Below, one piece after another: positions 38,442 to 49,292 of a DNA stretch of 64,000 nucleotides (its first letter is position 1; every line of letters starts with the position of its first letter). The stretch spans positions 358,880 through 422,879 of the forward strand of contig NZ_CABGGS010000012.1 of assembly GCF_902158555.1 (NCBI RefSeq). The letters run 5' to 3'. Under the pieces are notes generated by a model. The model made no database searches. It saw nothing but the letters and a program-made list of their open reading frames with translations, and had not been told where the DNA came from. The position numbers and the translations under genes were made by a program. The DNA is from Klebsiella spallanzanii (lineage in GTDB: Bacteria > Pseudomonadota > Gammaproteobacteria > Enterobacterales > Enterobacteriaceae).

Positions 38442-38497
38442 TGGCATGCTGTTTTTAGGTACCATAGCACGCTGGTCAGCCCGACAATCAATCGTTA

Positions 38498-38797
38498 CCT
38501 GATGACTTTATCGACCATGTGTTGAGACTGTATTTCACCAAATTTTTTTGTTATTTGAATAAGTATTAAAATTAGCTCCAGCGTTATTGCTCAGATGGTC
38601 GTCAGCGTAAACTTTCATTCATGCCCATTTAATAATATTATCACTATAGGGAACAATAACCAGAACGTCGATGCCGCGGTTTATCATGTTTTTAATTCAT
38701 TAATAGCCATGCCTATTTTAAATTCTTTCGCGATATCAGACAGACTGGTCAGGAGAGGTGAGGCGCAGAGCGTGAGGCAAAGGTTCTTTATCTTCAT
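38498..38797 (-). pseudogene. xylF: Remnant of xylF (xylose-binding protein), 5' part
   Basis: From ATG 38797 the minus strand reads MKIKNLCLTLCASPLLTS, then EFKIGMAINELK, and hits TGA. This matches the E. coli XylF signal peptide and N-terminus. After an apparent deletion of about 40 residues it resumes as MINRGIDVLVIVPYSDN, then KVYADDHLSNNAGANFNTYS, then GEIQSQHMVDKV. These align in order with XylF residues about 80 to 150, across stops and frame changes. The gene is dead; the rest of xylF, all of xylG and most of xylH are absent. An AAGG ribosome site still precedes the ATG. Confidence 0.9.
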
Positions 38798-39035
38798 AAT
38801 AATAACACCTTTTCTGTAAAGTGCAGGGATATGACGAACGATAAAAATAGACGGCCTGATACATAGCAGATTTTTAACGTGGAAAGGCGTGCTGGCAATT
38901 ATCTATGCTTATTTTACGGTTATGAAATTTTGTTTATTTGTTAATTTATGACCGCGATCGTACTTTAATAATCAATTATCATCGTATTTCATTGATCTCT
39001 CGTGGTGTAAGCAGCGAAATGGTTTTTTTAGTGCA

Positions 39036-39102
39036 TTGTTTTTGCGACCTGGCGCACGTTTGTGGATTCTCTCAATGTCGGTGTGAAATAACGTAATTGA
39101 GG
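39036..39102 (+). promoter_or_regulatory. xylA promoter region resembling E. coli
   Basis: The stretch with TTTTTGCGACCTGGCGCACG, TGTGGATTCTCTCAATG and GTGTGAAATAACGTAATTGA parallels, base by base over much of its length, what I recall of the E. coli xylA promoter, which binds XylR and CRP. It is therefore the likely XylR-controlled start for xylAB. The AT-rich stretch between the xylF remnant and here (38798-39035) would have held the divergent xylF promoter; no gene is seen in it. Confidence 0.5.
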
Positions 39103-39172
39103 AAACTAAATCGAGAATTCTATATTGGGTTATGACTTATTACTCGCCGCATCCCTGAATATGGAGTTCATT

Positions 39173-40495
39173 ATGCAGACCTATTTCGATCAACTCGATC
39201 GCGTTCGTTACGAAGGCCCGAAATCTGTTAATCCCCTGGCTTTCCGTCATTACAACCCGGATGAGCTGGTTCTGGGCAAACGGATGGAAGACCACCTGCG
39301 CTTTGCGGCCTGCTACTGGCACACTTTCTGCTGGAATGGTGCCGATATGTTTGGTGTGGGTTCCTTTGATCGCCCGTGGCAGCAGCCGGGTGAAGCGCTG
39401 GAAATGGCGAAACGTAAAGCCGATGTCGCTTTTGAGTTTTTCCACAAGCTGAATGTACCGTACTACTGCTTCCACGATATTGATGTCTCTCCTGAAGGGG
39501 CATCGCTGAAAGAGTATGCCAATAATTTCGCGCAGATGGTTGATGTGCTGGCGGCAAAACAGCAGCAGAGCGGCGTGAAGCTGCTGTGGGGCACGGCGAA
39601 CTGCTTTACTAACCCACGCTACGGTGCCGGTGCGGCAACCAATCCAGATCCGGAAGTGTTTAGCTGGGCGGCGACTCAGGTGGTTACCGCGATGGATGCG
39701 ACCCATAAACTGGGCGGCGAAAACTACGTTCTGTGGGGCGGTCGTGAAGGCTATGAAACCCTGCTGAATACCGACCTGCGTCAGGAACGCGAGCAGATTG
39801 GCCGCTTTATGCAACTGGTCGTTGAGCACAAACACAAAATTGGCTTCCAGGGTACGCTGTTGATCGAACCAAAACCACAGGAACCTACAAAGCATCAGTA
39901 CGATTACGATGCGTCTACCGTATACGGCTTCCTGAAGCAGTTTGGTCTGGAAAAAGAGATCAAGCTGAACATCGAAGCAAACCATGCAACGCTCGCTGGC
40001 CACACTTTCCACCACGAAATTGCTACCGCTATCGCTCTGGGTCTGTTTGGTTCCGTTGATGCTAACCGCGGCGACCCGCAGCTGGGTTGGGATACCGATC
40101 AGTTCCCGAACAGCGTCGAAGAAAATGCGCTGGTGATGTACGAAATCCTTAAAGCGGGTGGCTTCACTACCGGCGGTCTGAACTTTGATGCCAAAGTACG
40201 CCGTCAGAGCACCGACAAATACGATCTGTTCTACGGTCATATTGGCGCTATGGACACCATGGCGCTGGCATTAAAAGTGGCAGCCCGCATGGTTGAAGGC
40301 GGCGAGCTGGATAAACGCGTAGCCAAACGCTATGCCGGCTGGAATGGCGAACTGGGTCAGCAAATCCTCAAAGGGCAGATGAATCTGGCGGACATTGCCC
40401 AGTATGCGACTCAGCATAACCTGGCGCCGCAGCATCATAGCGGCCATCAGGAGCTGTTGGAAAACGTGGTTAACCGTTACCTCTTTGATAACTAA
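39173..40495 (+). CDS. xylA: D-xylose isomerase XylA
   Basis: XylA isomerises D-xylose to D-xylulose in the cytosol. The 440-residue TIM barrel has the catalytic [11 protein letters not shown] histidine-aspartate pair, the [16 protein letters not shown] lysine and metal ligands, and SVDANRGD. Length equals E. coli. ATG 39173 follows GGAG; the frame extends to 39125 without support. It is cotranscribed with xylB after a 96-base gap. Confidence 0.98.
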   Translation: MQTYFDQLDRVRYEGPKSVNPLAFRHYNPDELVLGKRMEDHLRFAACYWHTFCWNGADMFGVGSFDRPWQQPGEALEMAKRKADVAFEFFHKLNVPYYCFHDIDVSPEGASLKEYANNFAQMVDVLAAKQQQSGVKLLWGTANCFTNPRYGAGAATNPDPEVFSWAATQVVTAMDATHKLGGENYVLWGGREGYETLLNTDLRQEREQIGRFMQLVVEHKHKIGFQGTLLIEPKPQEPTKHQYDYDASTVYGFLKQFGLEKEIKLNIEANHATLAGHTFHHEIATAIALGLFGSVDANRGDPQLGWDTDQFPNSVEENALVMYEILKAGGFTTGGLNFDAKVRRQSTDKYDLFYGHIGAMDTMALALKVAARMVEGGELDKRVAKRYAGWNGELGQQILKGQMNLADIAQYATQHNLAPQHHSGHQELLENVVNRYLFDN

Positions 40496-40506
40496 TGATG
40501 GCTATG

Positions 40507-40527
40507 ATGCCCGGCGGGTCCGGGCAT
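40507..40527. repeat. Hairpin 1 between xylA and xylB
   Basis: ATGCCCGG and CCGGGCAT form a perfect 8-bp stem with a 5-base loop, 12 bases after the xylA stop. There is no T-run, so it is more likely an mRNA-stabilising or processing hairpin than a terminator. Confidence 0.65.
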
Positions 40528-40550
40528 TCGCTTTAACCGATGCTCTATTC

Positions 40551-40572
40551 GCGCCACGCTTAGTCGTGGCGC
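40551..40572. repeat. Hairpin 2 between xylA and xylB
   Basis: GCGCCACG and CGTGGCGC form a perfect 8-bp stem with a 6-base loop, ending about 8 bases before the xylB ribosome site. It may modulate xylB translation or protect the xylA message. Confidence 0.65.
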
Positions 40573-40591
40573 GTCAGTAAGGAGAGGCTGT

Positions 40592-42046
40592 ATGTATATC
40601 GGGATTGATCTGGGCACTTCGGGCGTCAAGGCCATTCTGCTCAACGAGCAGGGCGAGGTCGTGGCTTCGCATACCGAAAAGCTCAACGTGTCGCGTCCGC
40701 ATCCATTATGGTCTGAACAAGACCCTGAGCACTGGTGGCTGGCGACGGATAGCGCGATGAAAGCGCTGGGCGCGCAGCACTCTCTGCGCGAAGTGAAAGC
40801 ATTAGGCATTGCCGGACAAATGCACGGTGCGACGCTGCTGGATAAACATCAGCGCGTCCTGCGTCCGGCGATTTTATGGAATGACGGTCGCTGTGGCGAA
40901 GAGTGCGCGCTACTGGAAGAAAAAGTCAGCCGCTCGCGGCAGATAACCGGCAACCTGATGATGCCGGGATTTACCGCGCCGAAGCTGTTGTGGGTGCAAT
41001 ATCACGAGCCTGAGGTCTTTAGCCAGGTCGATAAAGTCCTGCTGCCGAAAGATTATCTGCGTTTACGCATGACCGGTGAGTTTGCCAGCGATATGTCCGA
41101 TGCTGCGGGTACCATGTGGATGGACGTGGCTAAGCGTGACTGGAGCGACGAGATGCTCGCTGCCTGCGGGCTGAGCCGCGATAACATGCCCGCGCTGTTT
41201 GAGGGCTGTGAAGTGACGGGTTCGCTACGCCCTGCCGTTGCGCAGTCGTGGAATATGCCGCAAGCGCTGGTGGTGGCCGGTGGCGGAGACAACGCGGCGG
41301 GAGCGGTTGGCGTTGGTATGGCGGATGCCGGTCAGGCAATGCTGTCCCTGGGGACCTCGGGCGTCTACTTTGCCGTCAGCGACGGTTTTCTTAGCAAGCC
41401 GGAAAGCGCCGTTCACAGTTTCTGCCACGCGCTGCCTGGACGCTGGCATCTGATGTCGGTGATGCTGAGTGCAGCCTCCTGCCTCGATTGGGCTGCGAAA
41501 TTAACCGGTCTCGGTACGGTTCCTGCGTTGATTGCGGCGGCGGAATCAGCGAATGACAATGCCGATCCGGTGTGGTTCCTGCCTTATCTGTCTGGTGAAC
41601 GTACACCGCACAATAATCCGCAGGCGAAAGGCGTCTTTTTCGGCCTGACTCATCAGCATGGCCCGGCCGAACTGGCTCGAGCGGTGTTGGAGGGCGTCGG
41701 TTACGCTCTGGCGGATGGCATGGATGTGGTTCACGCCTGCGGCGTTAAGCCAGAGAGCGTGACGCTGATTGGCGGCGGCGCGCGTAGCGCGTACTGGCGT
41801 CAAATGCTGGCGGATATTAGCGGTCAGCAGCTTGATTTCCGTACCGGCGGCGATGTCGGGCCGGCGCTAGGCGCGGCGAGACTGGCTCAGCTGGCGCTGC
41901 ATAAAAATGTCACATTCTCCGACTTGCTCCCGCAGCTGCCCCTGGAACAAGCTCATCGTCCGAATGCTGAACGTTTTGCCTGCTACGCTCCCCGCCGGGA
42001 AACTTTCCGGCAGATATATCAACAGCTTTTACCGTTGATGTCCTGA
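40592..42046 (+). CDS. xylB: Xylulokinase XylB
   Basis: XylB phosphorylates D-xylulose to D-xylulose-5-phosphate. This 484-residue FGGY kinase (same length as E. coli) has the N-terminal MYIGIDLGTSGVKAILL, the substrate aspartate in ILWNDGR, GGGDNAAGAVG and the C-terminal LIGGGARSAYWRQ. ATG 40592 follows AAGGAGAGG. It is the second gene of xylAB. Confidence 0.98.
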   Translation: MYIGIDLGTSGVKAILLNEQGEVVASHTEKLNVSRPHPLWSEQDPEHWWLATDSAMKALGAQHSLREVKALGIAGQMHGATLLDKHQRVLRPAILWNDGRCGEECALLEEKVSRSRQITGNLMMPGFTAPKLLWVQYHEPEVFSQVDKVLLPKDYLRLRMTGEFASDMSDAAGTMWMDVAKRDWSDEMLAACGLSRDNMPALFEGCEVTGSLRPAVAQSWNMPQALVVAGGGDNAAGAVGVGMADAGQAMLSLGTSGVYFAVSDGFLSKPESAVHSFCHALPGRWHLMSVMLSAASCLDWAAKLTGLGTVPALIAAAESANDNADPVWFLPYLSGERTPHNNPQAKGVFFGLTHQHGPAELARAVLEGVGYALADGMDVVHACGVKPESVTLIGGGARSAYWRQMLADISGQQLDFRTGGDVGPALGAARLAQLALHKNVTFSDLLPQLPLEQAHRPNAERFACYAPRRETFRQIYQQLLPLMS

Positions 42047-42049
42047 TAA

Positions 42050-42074
42050 ATTCGCCCCGGTTGATGGGGCGAAT
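42050..42074 (+). terminator. Stem-loop after xylB
   Basis: ATTCGCCCC and GGGGCGAAT form a perfect 9-bp stem with a 7-base loop just after the stop, followed by CCATTCTTTG. This is a probable but weak intrinsic terminator for xylAB. Confidence 0.6.
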
Positions 42075-42215
42075 CCATTCTTTGAATATATCCTGATTTA
42101 TTCATTTGTTACGTGCATTTATATATTCCGAATTTGTCGTTTCAGATGCGAAAAGTACCGATAATCACGTTTCATCAGTACATAATGAGGGCTGTTTTTT
42201 TGCCAGGGAGGCCCT

Positions 42216-42593
42216 ATGAGAAATAATATTATTCCAAGGCTGTTAATGGCCATTGGGGCGCTGATTTATCTGGTGGGTATCTGGCGTACCTGTCCGTTAT
42301 TTAGCGGTAAAGGCTATTTCCTCGGTGTTCTGGTCATGGGCATGTTCGCCATGTTGGCCCATCAGCGTACGATGCGAGAAGAACGCAAAAATGACGATGG
42401 TTTTGCTTCACTATGTCGCCTGATACTTCTGCTATCAATTGGTTTATTAATGGTTGGAGCCATGTTTGTGCCTGCCGCCTGGAATGAGAAGGCAATCTAC
42501 GTGGTGGCATGGTTTGTTTGCATTTATGGCGCGTCAGCAGTTCCATGCAAAACCGTACCGACGCGCGAAACACAGCAAGAACCCATTGAGTAA
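42216..42593 (+). CDS. yiaB: YiaA/YiaB family inner-membrane protein
   Basis: This 125-residue protein has four hydrophobic segments arranged as two helical hairpins, the YiaAB domain. The first includes IGALIYLVGIWRTCPLFSGK, very like E. coli YiaB, and the second SIGLLMVGAMF. Its C-terminal tail (RETQQEPIE) recalls YiaA, so it might be a single gene standing for the yiaA-yiaB pair of E. coli. Function is unknown. It is convergent with wecH, ending two bases before the wecH stop. Confidence 0.75.
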   Translation: MRNNIIPRLLMAIGALIYLVGIWRTCPLFSGKGYFLGVLVMGMFAMLAHQRTMREERKNDDGFASLCRLILLLSIGLLMVGAMFVPAAWNEKAIYVVAWFVCIYGASAVPCKTVPTRETQQEPIE

Positions 42594-42595
42594 AT

Positions 42596-43591
42596 TCAGC
42601 TCACTAAGCGGCGAGAGTCAAATCGCTGAACCAGAACTGATAGCAGTAAACTCCCCAGCAGCGCCGCGCTGAATATCCAGGCAATATCCAATAGCGGCCA
42701 GCGGGTTAGCTCCAGCCCGCTGGCGCGCAGCGCATGGATGATCAGCGCATGAAAACCGTATATCCCCAATGAATGGCGTGAGATCGGCGTAAGAAGCGGT
42801 ACCTGGCGCGTATTGAGCGTATTTTTTGCCAGCGTCAGCAGGGCTATCGCGCAGACAAAAACTGCCGGACCACAGTATAAATACCAGGTATCGCCAAAGT
42901 CGCCGCGCCAGCGCAATTCGTGCAGCGTCCCGCGTGATATCACCCATACACCGGCGATGAAAAGCGTGGCACAAAGCGGAGTCAGCCATTTTTTATCGGT
43001 ATCCATCATGCCGATTGCTCGTCCCAGCACGCCATATATCACATAGTAGAACGTATCGCCGTTGATATAGAGATTAACCGGCAGCCACTCTATCCCCCCC
43101 GCTTTTACTGCCACCATATTGGGATTCGCCATAATGCCAATTACCAGCATCAGAACCAGCAGCATCTTGCCGCTCACTTGTTTAACCTGGATCAACGGTG
43201 AAAGCAGGTAAATGACGACGATAGCGAAGAAAAACCACAGATGGTAGAAAACCGGTTTTTGCAGCAAATTCTTCAGCGACAGCTCAACGTTGATGTGGGT
43301 AAACAGAATGATATAAAGCAGCGACAGCGCGCTGTAAAAGAGGATGCACAGCGCGATACGCAGAAAATGTCGGGGCTGTGCGCTGCGCTCACCGAAAAAC
43401 AGGTAGCCTGAAATCATAAAAAACAGCGGTACGCTGACGCGGGATGCGGAGTTAAGGATATTTGCCAAATCCCACTCCAGCAGGCTGATAGTGTGCGGAT
43501 GGGTGATATACCAGGTCGTGCTATGAATCATGACCACCATCAGGCAGGCAATCGCGCGTAAATTGGTAATCCAGTTTATTTTTTCCTGCAT
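42596..43591 (-). CDS. wecH: O-acetyltransferase WecH (YiaH)
   Basis: This 331-residue integral membrane acyltransferase (acyltransferase 3 family) has about ten membrane segments. The family start [20 protein letters not shown] carries the catalytic-type Arg and His, and [13 protein letters not shown] follows. It is close to E. coli WecH, which O-acetylates enterobacterial common antigen. It is monocistronic and divergent from ysaB across 180 bases. Confidence 0.94.
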   Translation of the reverse strand: MQEKINWITNLRAIACLMVVMIHSTTWYITHPHTISLLEWDLANILNSASRVSVPLFFMISGYLFFGERSAQPRHFLRIALCILFYSALSLLYIILFTHINVELSLKNLLQKPVFYHLWFFFAIVVIYLLSPLIQVKQVSGKMLLVLMLVIGIMANPNMVAVKAGGIEWLPVNLYINGDTFYYVIYGVLGRAIGMMDTDKKWLTPLCATLFIAGVWVISRGTLHELRWRGDFGDTWYLYCGPAVFVCAIALLTLAKNTLNTRQVPLLTPISRHSLGIYGFHALIIHALRASGLELTRWPLLDIAWIFSAALLGSLLLSVLVQRFDSRRLVS

Positions 43592-43771
43592 TAGTACCTC
43601 AGTTTACCCTTCTCAAATAGGGTCTGACTGTGCTTATTCACCCGTGTCGCAGTGGAATAATCCGAGTTTTTCGCCATAGACTTGTCGAGTTGTGGCTCAA
43701 TTCGCACAATGGGCCGGTTATTTTACGTAACCTGCACGATAACAATTTGCTAACAAGGCGGTCGAGAAAAA

Positions 43772-44077
43772 ATGGTGATGAAATATGTGTTTTCTGGACT
43801 GCTGCTGTGCCTGCTGGCGGGCTGTAGCGAGACGCCGCCTCAGCCAGTGCAGAAGGCGCAGAAAGCGCGGATAACGCCGCAGACCACCCTTAATATGGAG
43901 CAGCTTTGCAAGGATAATGCCGCAGTGCGTTACGGTACAGGCGTGCGGCAGGTTGATGTCAGTCATTTCGAGCAGTTCCAGGGAAGCTACGAGCTTTCGG
44001 GGATGACTTCGCGGAATGAACGCTTTATCTGTTCTTTTGACCCGGACGGGCAGTTTTTACATCTTTCTATGCGCTAA
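43772..44077 (+). CDS. ysaB: YsaB, small lipoprotein
   Basis: This 101-residue protein has a lipoprotein signal: a hydrophobic run and lipobox LLAGC at about residues 14-18, giving an N-terminal cysteine. The body matches E. coli YsaB, with LNMEQLCKDNAAVRYGTG and the C-terminal DGQFLHLSMR. It is probably in the outer membrane because the residue after the cysteine is serine, not aspartate. ATG 43772 and ATG 43778 are both possible. Function is unknown. It lies upstream of glyQ, as in E. coli. Confidence 0.9.
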   Translation: MVMKYVFSGLLLCLLAGCSETPPQPVQKAQKARITPQTTLNMEQLCKDNAAVRYGTGVRQVDVSHFEQFQGSYELSGMTSRNERFICSFDPDGQFLHLSMR

Positions 44078-44214
44078 ATGCGGCTCTGGTGCTACGTGAT
44101 GGCGCTAATTTCCGCAATTTTCCCTAAACAATCCGGTTTCATACTGTATATCTCGCAGCCAGCGGGTATACTGGCTCCTTCCTTTAAATCCACACGTATC
44201 CAGCACGAAATCAT

Positions 44215-45126
44215 ATGCAAAAGTTTGATACCAGGACCTTCCAGGGCCTGATCCTGACCTTACAGGATTACTGGGCTCGCCAGGGCTGCACCATTGTTCA
44301 ACCACTGGACATGGAAGTCGGCGCAGGCACCTCTCATCCCATGACCTGCCTACGCGCGTTGGGCCCGGAGCCGATGGCAACTGCCTACGTGCAGCCTTCT
44401 CGTCGTCCGACCGACGGGCGCTACGGTGAAAACCCGAACCGTTTACAGCACTACTATCAGTTCCAGGTAGTGATTAAACCTTCCCCGGATAACATCCAGG
44501 AGCTGTACCTTGGGTCTCTGAAAGAGCTGGGTATGGATCCGACCATCCACGACATTCGTTTCGTTGAAGACAACTGGGAAAACCCGACATTGGGCGCCTG
44601 GGGTTTGGGCTGGGAAGTGTGGCTGAACGGTATGGAAGTCACGCAGTTCACCTACTTCCAGCAGGTTGGCGGTCTGGAGTGTAAGCCTGTAACGGGTGAA
44701 ATCACCTACGGCCTGGAGCGTCTGGCGATGTATATCCAGGGCGTGGACAGCGTATACGATCTGGTCTGGAGTGATGGCCCGCTGGGTAAAACCACCTACG
44801 GCGACGTGTTCCATCAGAACGAAGTGGAGCAATCCACCTACAACTTCGAATACGCGGACGTTGACTTCCTGTTCTCCTGCTTCGAGCAGTATGAGAAAGA
44901 AGCCCAGCAGCTGTTGGCGCTGGAAAACCCGCTGCCGTTGCCTGCCTACGAGCGTATTCTGAAAGCCGCCCATAGCTTTAACCTGCTGGACGCGCGTAAA
45001 GCCATCTCCGTCACCGAGCGCCAGCGCTATATTCTGCGCATTCGCACCCTGACCAAAGCTGTGGCTGAAGCTTACTATGCTTCCCGTGAAGCCCTTGGCT
45101 TCCCGATGTGCAACAAGAATAAATAA
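44215..45126 (+). CDS. glyQ: Glycyl-tRNA synthetase alpha subunit GlyQ
   Basis: GlyQ is the class II catalytic subunit of the heterotetrameric glycyl-tRNA synthetase; it activates glycine. The 303 residues match E. coli nearly throughout, including [20 protein letters not shown] (motif region) and GLEVWL-type segments. It precedes glyS by 9 bases in an operon. A TATACT -10-like hexamer is at 44167-44172. Confidence 0.98.
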   Translation: MQKFDTRTFQGLILTLQDYWARQGCTIVQPLDMEVGAGTSHPMTCLRALGPEPMATAYVQPSRRPTDGRYGENPNRLQHYYQFQVVIKPSPDNIQELYLGSLKELGMDPTIHDIRFVEDNWENPTLGAWGLGWEVWLNGMEVTQFTYFQQVGGLECKPVTGEITYGLERLAMYIQGVDSVYDLVWSDGPLGKTTYGDVFHQNEVEQSTYNFEYADVDFLFSCFEQYEKEAQQLLALENPLPLPAYERILKAAHSFNLLDARKAISVTERQRYILRIRTLTKAVAEAYYASREALGFPMCNKNK

Positions 45127-45135
45127 GAGGCGGCC

Positions 45136-47205
45136 ATGTCTGAGAAAACTTTCCTGGTGGAAATCGGCACTGAAGAGCTGCCACCAAAAGCACTGCGCAG
45201 CCTGGCGGAATCCTTTGCTGCGAACGTGACCGCGGAGCTGGATAACGCTGGTCTCGCACACGGTAACGTTGAATGGTTTGCCGCGCCGCGCCGTCTGGCG
45301 CTGAAAGTGGCGAATCTTGCGGCTGCGCAAGCCGATCGTGAAGTCGAAAAACGCGGCCCGGCGATTGCCCAGGCGTTCGACGCGGAAGGTAAACCAAGCA
45401 AGGCAGCCGAAGGTTGGGCGCGCGGCTGCGGTATCACCGTCGATCAGGCTGAACGTCTGTTGACCGATAAAGGCGAATGGCTGCTGTATCGCGCGCACGT
45501 GAAGGGCGAAAGCACCGAAGCGCTGCTGCCGAACATGATTGCCGCCTCGCTGGCAAAACTGCCAATTCCTAAGCTGATGCGCTGGGGCGCGTCTGACGTA
45601 CACTTCGTGCGTCCGGTTCACACCGTGACTCTGCTACTGGGTGACAAAGTCATTCCGGCAACCATCCTGGGAGTGCAGTCCGATCGTATCATTCGCGGTC
45701 ACCGCTTTATGGGCGAGCCGGAGTTCACCATCGACAATGCCGATCAGTACCCACAGATCCTGCTGGAGCGCGGTAAAGTCATTGCCGATTACGAACAACG
45801 TAAAGCCAAAATCAAAGCTGACGCGGAAGAAGCGGCGCGCAAGATTGGCGGTAATGCCGACCTGAGCGAAAGCCTGCTGGAAGAAGTTACCTCACTGGTG
45901 GAATGGCCGGTGGTACTGACGGCGAAGTTCGAAGAGAAATTCCTTGCGGTACCGGCTGAAGCGCTGGTTTACACCATGAAGGGCGACCAGAAGTACTTCC
46001 CGGTTTACGCGAACGACGGCAAACTGCTGCCGAACTTCATCTTCGTGGCGAATATCGAGTCGAAAGATCCGATTCAGATTATTTCCGGTAACGAGAAGGT
46101 TGTGCGCCCACGTCTGGCGGATGCCGAATTCTTCTTTAATACAGACCGTAAAAAACGCCTGGAAGACCATCTGCCGCGTCTGCAAACCGTGCTGTTCCAG
46201 CAACAACTGGGCACGCTGCGCGACAAGACCGACCGTATTCAGGCGCTGGCGGGCTGGATCGCCGAGCAGATTGGCGCTGATGTGAACCACGCTACCCGCG
46301 CGGGCCTGTTGTCTAAGTGCGACCTGATGACCAATATGGTCTTCGAGTTCACCGACACCCAGGGCGTGATGGGCATGCACTACGCGCGTCATGACGGCGA
46401 AGCGGAAGATGTGGCTGTCGCGCTGAACGAGCAGTATCAACCACGCTTTGCCGGTGATGACCTGCCGTCCAACCCGGTCGCCTGCGCCGTTGCGATTGCT
46501 GATAAGATGGACACCCTGGCGGGGATCTTCGGTATCGGCCAGCATCCTAAAGGTGATAAAGACCCGTTTGCGCTGCGCCGTGCCGCGCTGGGCGTGCTGC
46601 GCATCATCGTTGAGAAGAACCTCAATCTTGATCTGCAAACGCTGACCGAAGAAGCGGTACGTCTGTACGGCGACAAGCTGACCAATGCCAAAGTGGTTGA
46701 TGAAGTGATCGACTTCATGCTCGGTCGTTTCCGCGCCTGGTACCAGGACGAAGGTTACACCGTTGACACCATCCAGGCAGTACTGGCGCGTCGTCCGACC
46801 CGTCCAGCAGACTTCGATGCGCGTATGAAGGCGGTTTCGCACTTCCGTACCCTTGAAGAGTCTGCTGCGCTGGCGGCAGCAAACAAGCGTGTCTCCAACA
46901 TTCTGGCGAAATCAGACATGACGTTGAACGATATTGTTCATGCTTCTGTGCTGAAAGACGCGGCAGAGATCAAGCTGGCCGGCCATTTAGTCGTGCTGCG
47001 CGATAAGCTGCAGCCGTATTTCGCCGAGGGCCGTTATCAGGAAGCTCTGATTGAGCTGGCCTCTCTGCGCGAGCCGGTAGATGAGTTCTTCGAGAACGTG
47101 ATGGTTAACGCTGAAGATCAGAACGTGCGCGTAAACCGCCTGACGCTGCTGTCTAAGCTGCGCGATCTGTTCCTGCAGGTAGCGGATATTTCTCTGCTGC
47201 AGTAA
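45136..47205 (+). CDS. glyS: Glycyl-tRNA synthetase beta subunit GlyS
   Basis: GlyS is the tRNA-recognising beta subunit of glycyl-tRNA synthetase: 689 residues, identical in length to E. coli. It begins [17 protein letters not shown] and has an HD-type region (about 320-420; [17 protein letters not shown]) and a C-terminal DALR anticodon-binding domain (about 580-680). The operon's terminator downstream has been interrupted by an IS element at 47241. Confidence 0.98.
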   Translation: MSEKTFLVEIGTEELPPKALRSLAESFAANVTAELDNAGLAHGNVEWFAAPRRLALKVANLAAAQADREVEKRGPAIAQAFDAEGKPSKAAEGWARGCGITVDQAERLLTDKGEWLLYRAHVKGESTEALLPNMIAASLAKLPIPKLMRWGASDVHFVRPVHTVTLLLGDKVIPATILGVQSDRIIRGHRFMGEPEFTIDNADQYPQILLERGKVIADYEQRKAKIKADAEEAARKIGGNADLSESLLEEVTSLVEWPVVLTAKFEEKFLAVPAEALVYTMKGDQKYFPVYANDGKLLPNFIFVANIESKDPIQIISGNEKVVRPRLADAEFFFNTDRKKRLEDHLPRLQTVLFQQQLGTLRDKTDRIQALAGWIAEQIGADVNHATRAGLLSKCDLMTNMVFEFTDTQGVMGMHYARHDGEAEDVAVALNEQYQPRFAGDDLPSNPVACAVAIADKMDTLAGIFGIGQHPKGDKDPFALRRAALGVLRIIVEKNLNLDLQTLTEEAVRLYGDKLTNAKVVDEVIDFMLGRFRAWYQDEGYTVDTIQAVLARRPTRPADFDARMKAVSHFRTLEESAALAAANKRVSNILAKSDMTLNDIVHASVLKDAAEIKLAGHLVVLRDKLQPYFAEGRYQEALIELASLREPVDEFFENVMVNAEDQNVRVNRLTLLSKLRDLFLQVADISLLQ

Positions 47206-47240
47206 GCGAATCGGTAATAATAAAAAACCTGCCTCAGGGC

Positions 47241-48331
47241 TAATGCCGATCGTTTAAGGATCGGTTGACCGATCCGCAGGCTGGTGTAAAAAGGGTTCAT
47301 GTCTTTGCATGGACCCTTTTTAATGGAACTCCCACAAGCCCTCGGCATCATCAATCTCGCCTCTCCTGAGCAGGCCCGCAATCTTGCCGACCTCATTCCT
47401 GAAGACCTTATCCGTCAGGCACTGACCCTCTCCGACACCGTCACCCTGCGCAAACGTAAACTGCCCCTTGAGTCAATGATATGGCTTGTCGTCGGCATGT
47501 CCGTTTTCTGCAACCGCCCGCTGACTGAAATTGTTAATCTGATGGATATCGTGGACAGCTCCGGCTCACCGTTTACCGCCAGAAGCTCCGTCATTCAGCG
47601 TCGCAAGACGCTGGGTGAAAATGCTGTCAGGGAACTCCGGACTGCTGCACCACTGGCAGAATGCAGGTGAAAACCGGCACTGGCTGCTGCCGCTGAAAAA
47701 GAATGTGCAGTATGAGGTTATCCATAAACTGGGGCGACAGGACAGCCTGGTCAGAATCAGAACGACGCCGCAGGCGAAAAAACAATGGGCAGGGCTGCCG
47801 GAGGAAATCACAGCGCGGCTGGTGACAAGAAAAATAGACGGCGTGGAGCGGCAGATACTGACCTCACTGACAGATGACTGCCGTTATCCAGGAGCCGATG
47901 TAGCTGAGTTATACCGGCACCGGTGGGAAATTGAGCTGGGATACCGGGAGGCAAAGCAGGGACTTCTGTGCAATAGGTGGACACTGCGCAGCAGGTTACC
48001 GGAAATGGTGCGGCAGGAGCTGTGGGGCGTGCTGCTGACCTATAATCTGGTGCGCTATCAGATGGTCAGGATGGCGTTCCATCTGAAAGGAGATTATCTG
48101 CCGTACCAGTTGAGTTTTAGCAGTGCAATAACGGAGATGATGCGGTTACTGATAACGCGGCCGTGGGCCTCACCGGGAACCGTCCCGGGAGAACTGAAAA
48201 GGTTTTACGAGCAGGCGAAGCACTGTGTGTTGCCGTTAAGACGGGAACGAAGTTACCCGCGAGAGGTAAGGACAAAATGCAAAAAATATCCGGATAAAAA
48301 GGTTGCTGGTCACCTTAAGTGACCAGCATTA
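47241..48331 (+). mobile_element. Internally deleted IS4-family insertion sequence
   Basis: The left end TAATGCCGATCGTTTAAGG and the inverted right end TAATGCTGGTCACTTAAGG are related terminal repeats of the IS4 type. The element spans 1,091 bases, against about 1.4 kb for IS4; about a third of a kilobase is missing from the middle of the transposase gene. Flanks GCCTCAGGGC (left) and GCCTGCGGGC (right) agree at eight of ten bases and could be an old target duplication. Joined without the element they form an AAAAAAC-CTGCC-TCAG-GGCAG-CTTTTTT terminator, so it inserted into the glyS terminator hairpin. Confidence 0.88.
47299..48322 (+). pseudogene. IS4-family transposase, central deletion and frameshift
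   Basis: The first part (47299-47636) encodes the IS4 N-terminal region (TVTLRKRKLPLESMIWLVVG, SSVIQRRKTLGENAVREL). After a junction near 47640, the other frame continues with GLLHHWQNAGENRHWLLPLK through the C-terminal domain to 48322. By comparison with IS4, roughly 110-125 residues are gone, including the first two catalytic aspartates; the YRHRWEIELGYREAKQ region with the catalytic glutamate remains. The product cannot transpose DNA. Confidence 0.9.
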
Positions 48332-48467
48332 GCCTGCGGGCAGCTTTTTTATCAAACGCTAGACATAATCCAGAATTAAATAAAGAGGTTATAGGCCCTC
48401 CCAACTTCCGCTCTGGCACAAAGCGGACATCATCATTTTAAAATCTTAATGACGATAACTTGATGTG

Positions 48468-48515
48468 TAGCGTTTGCTATACATTGTCATTGTGCTACTC
48501 TGTAAAGCAAATGCT
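48468..48515. promoter_or_regulatory. Candidate autoregulatory operator of tacAT
   Basis: TAGCGTTTGCTA (48468-48479) and AGCAAATGCT (48506-48515) are two short palindromes of AGC-N4-GCT type, 38 bases apart centre to centre, upstream of the antitoxin gene. A further AAACGCTAG lies at 48354. RHH antitoxins bind such repeated palindromes; the assignment is inference. Confidence 0.5.
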
Positions 48516-48530
48516 ATACGGAGGTGTTTC

Positions 48531-49270
<740 letters not shown>

Positions 49271-49292
49271 AAGATGAAGACCAATACGGCCA

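Noticed and set aside
38595-38819. 74-codon plus-strand frame in the xylR-xylA gap
   Set aside because: The opposite strand here is clearly eroded xylF; this frame is its antisense and has no support of its own.
39140-40240. 366-codon open frame on the minus strand opposite xylA
   Set aside because: It lies fully within a certain xylA gene, has no recognisable domain, and is explained by codon bias in the sense gene.
44443-45621. 392-codon minus-strand frame across glyQ and glyS
   Set aside because: It overlaps two essential, conserved genes on the other strand and has low-complexity, non-protein-like composition.
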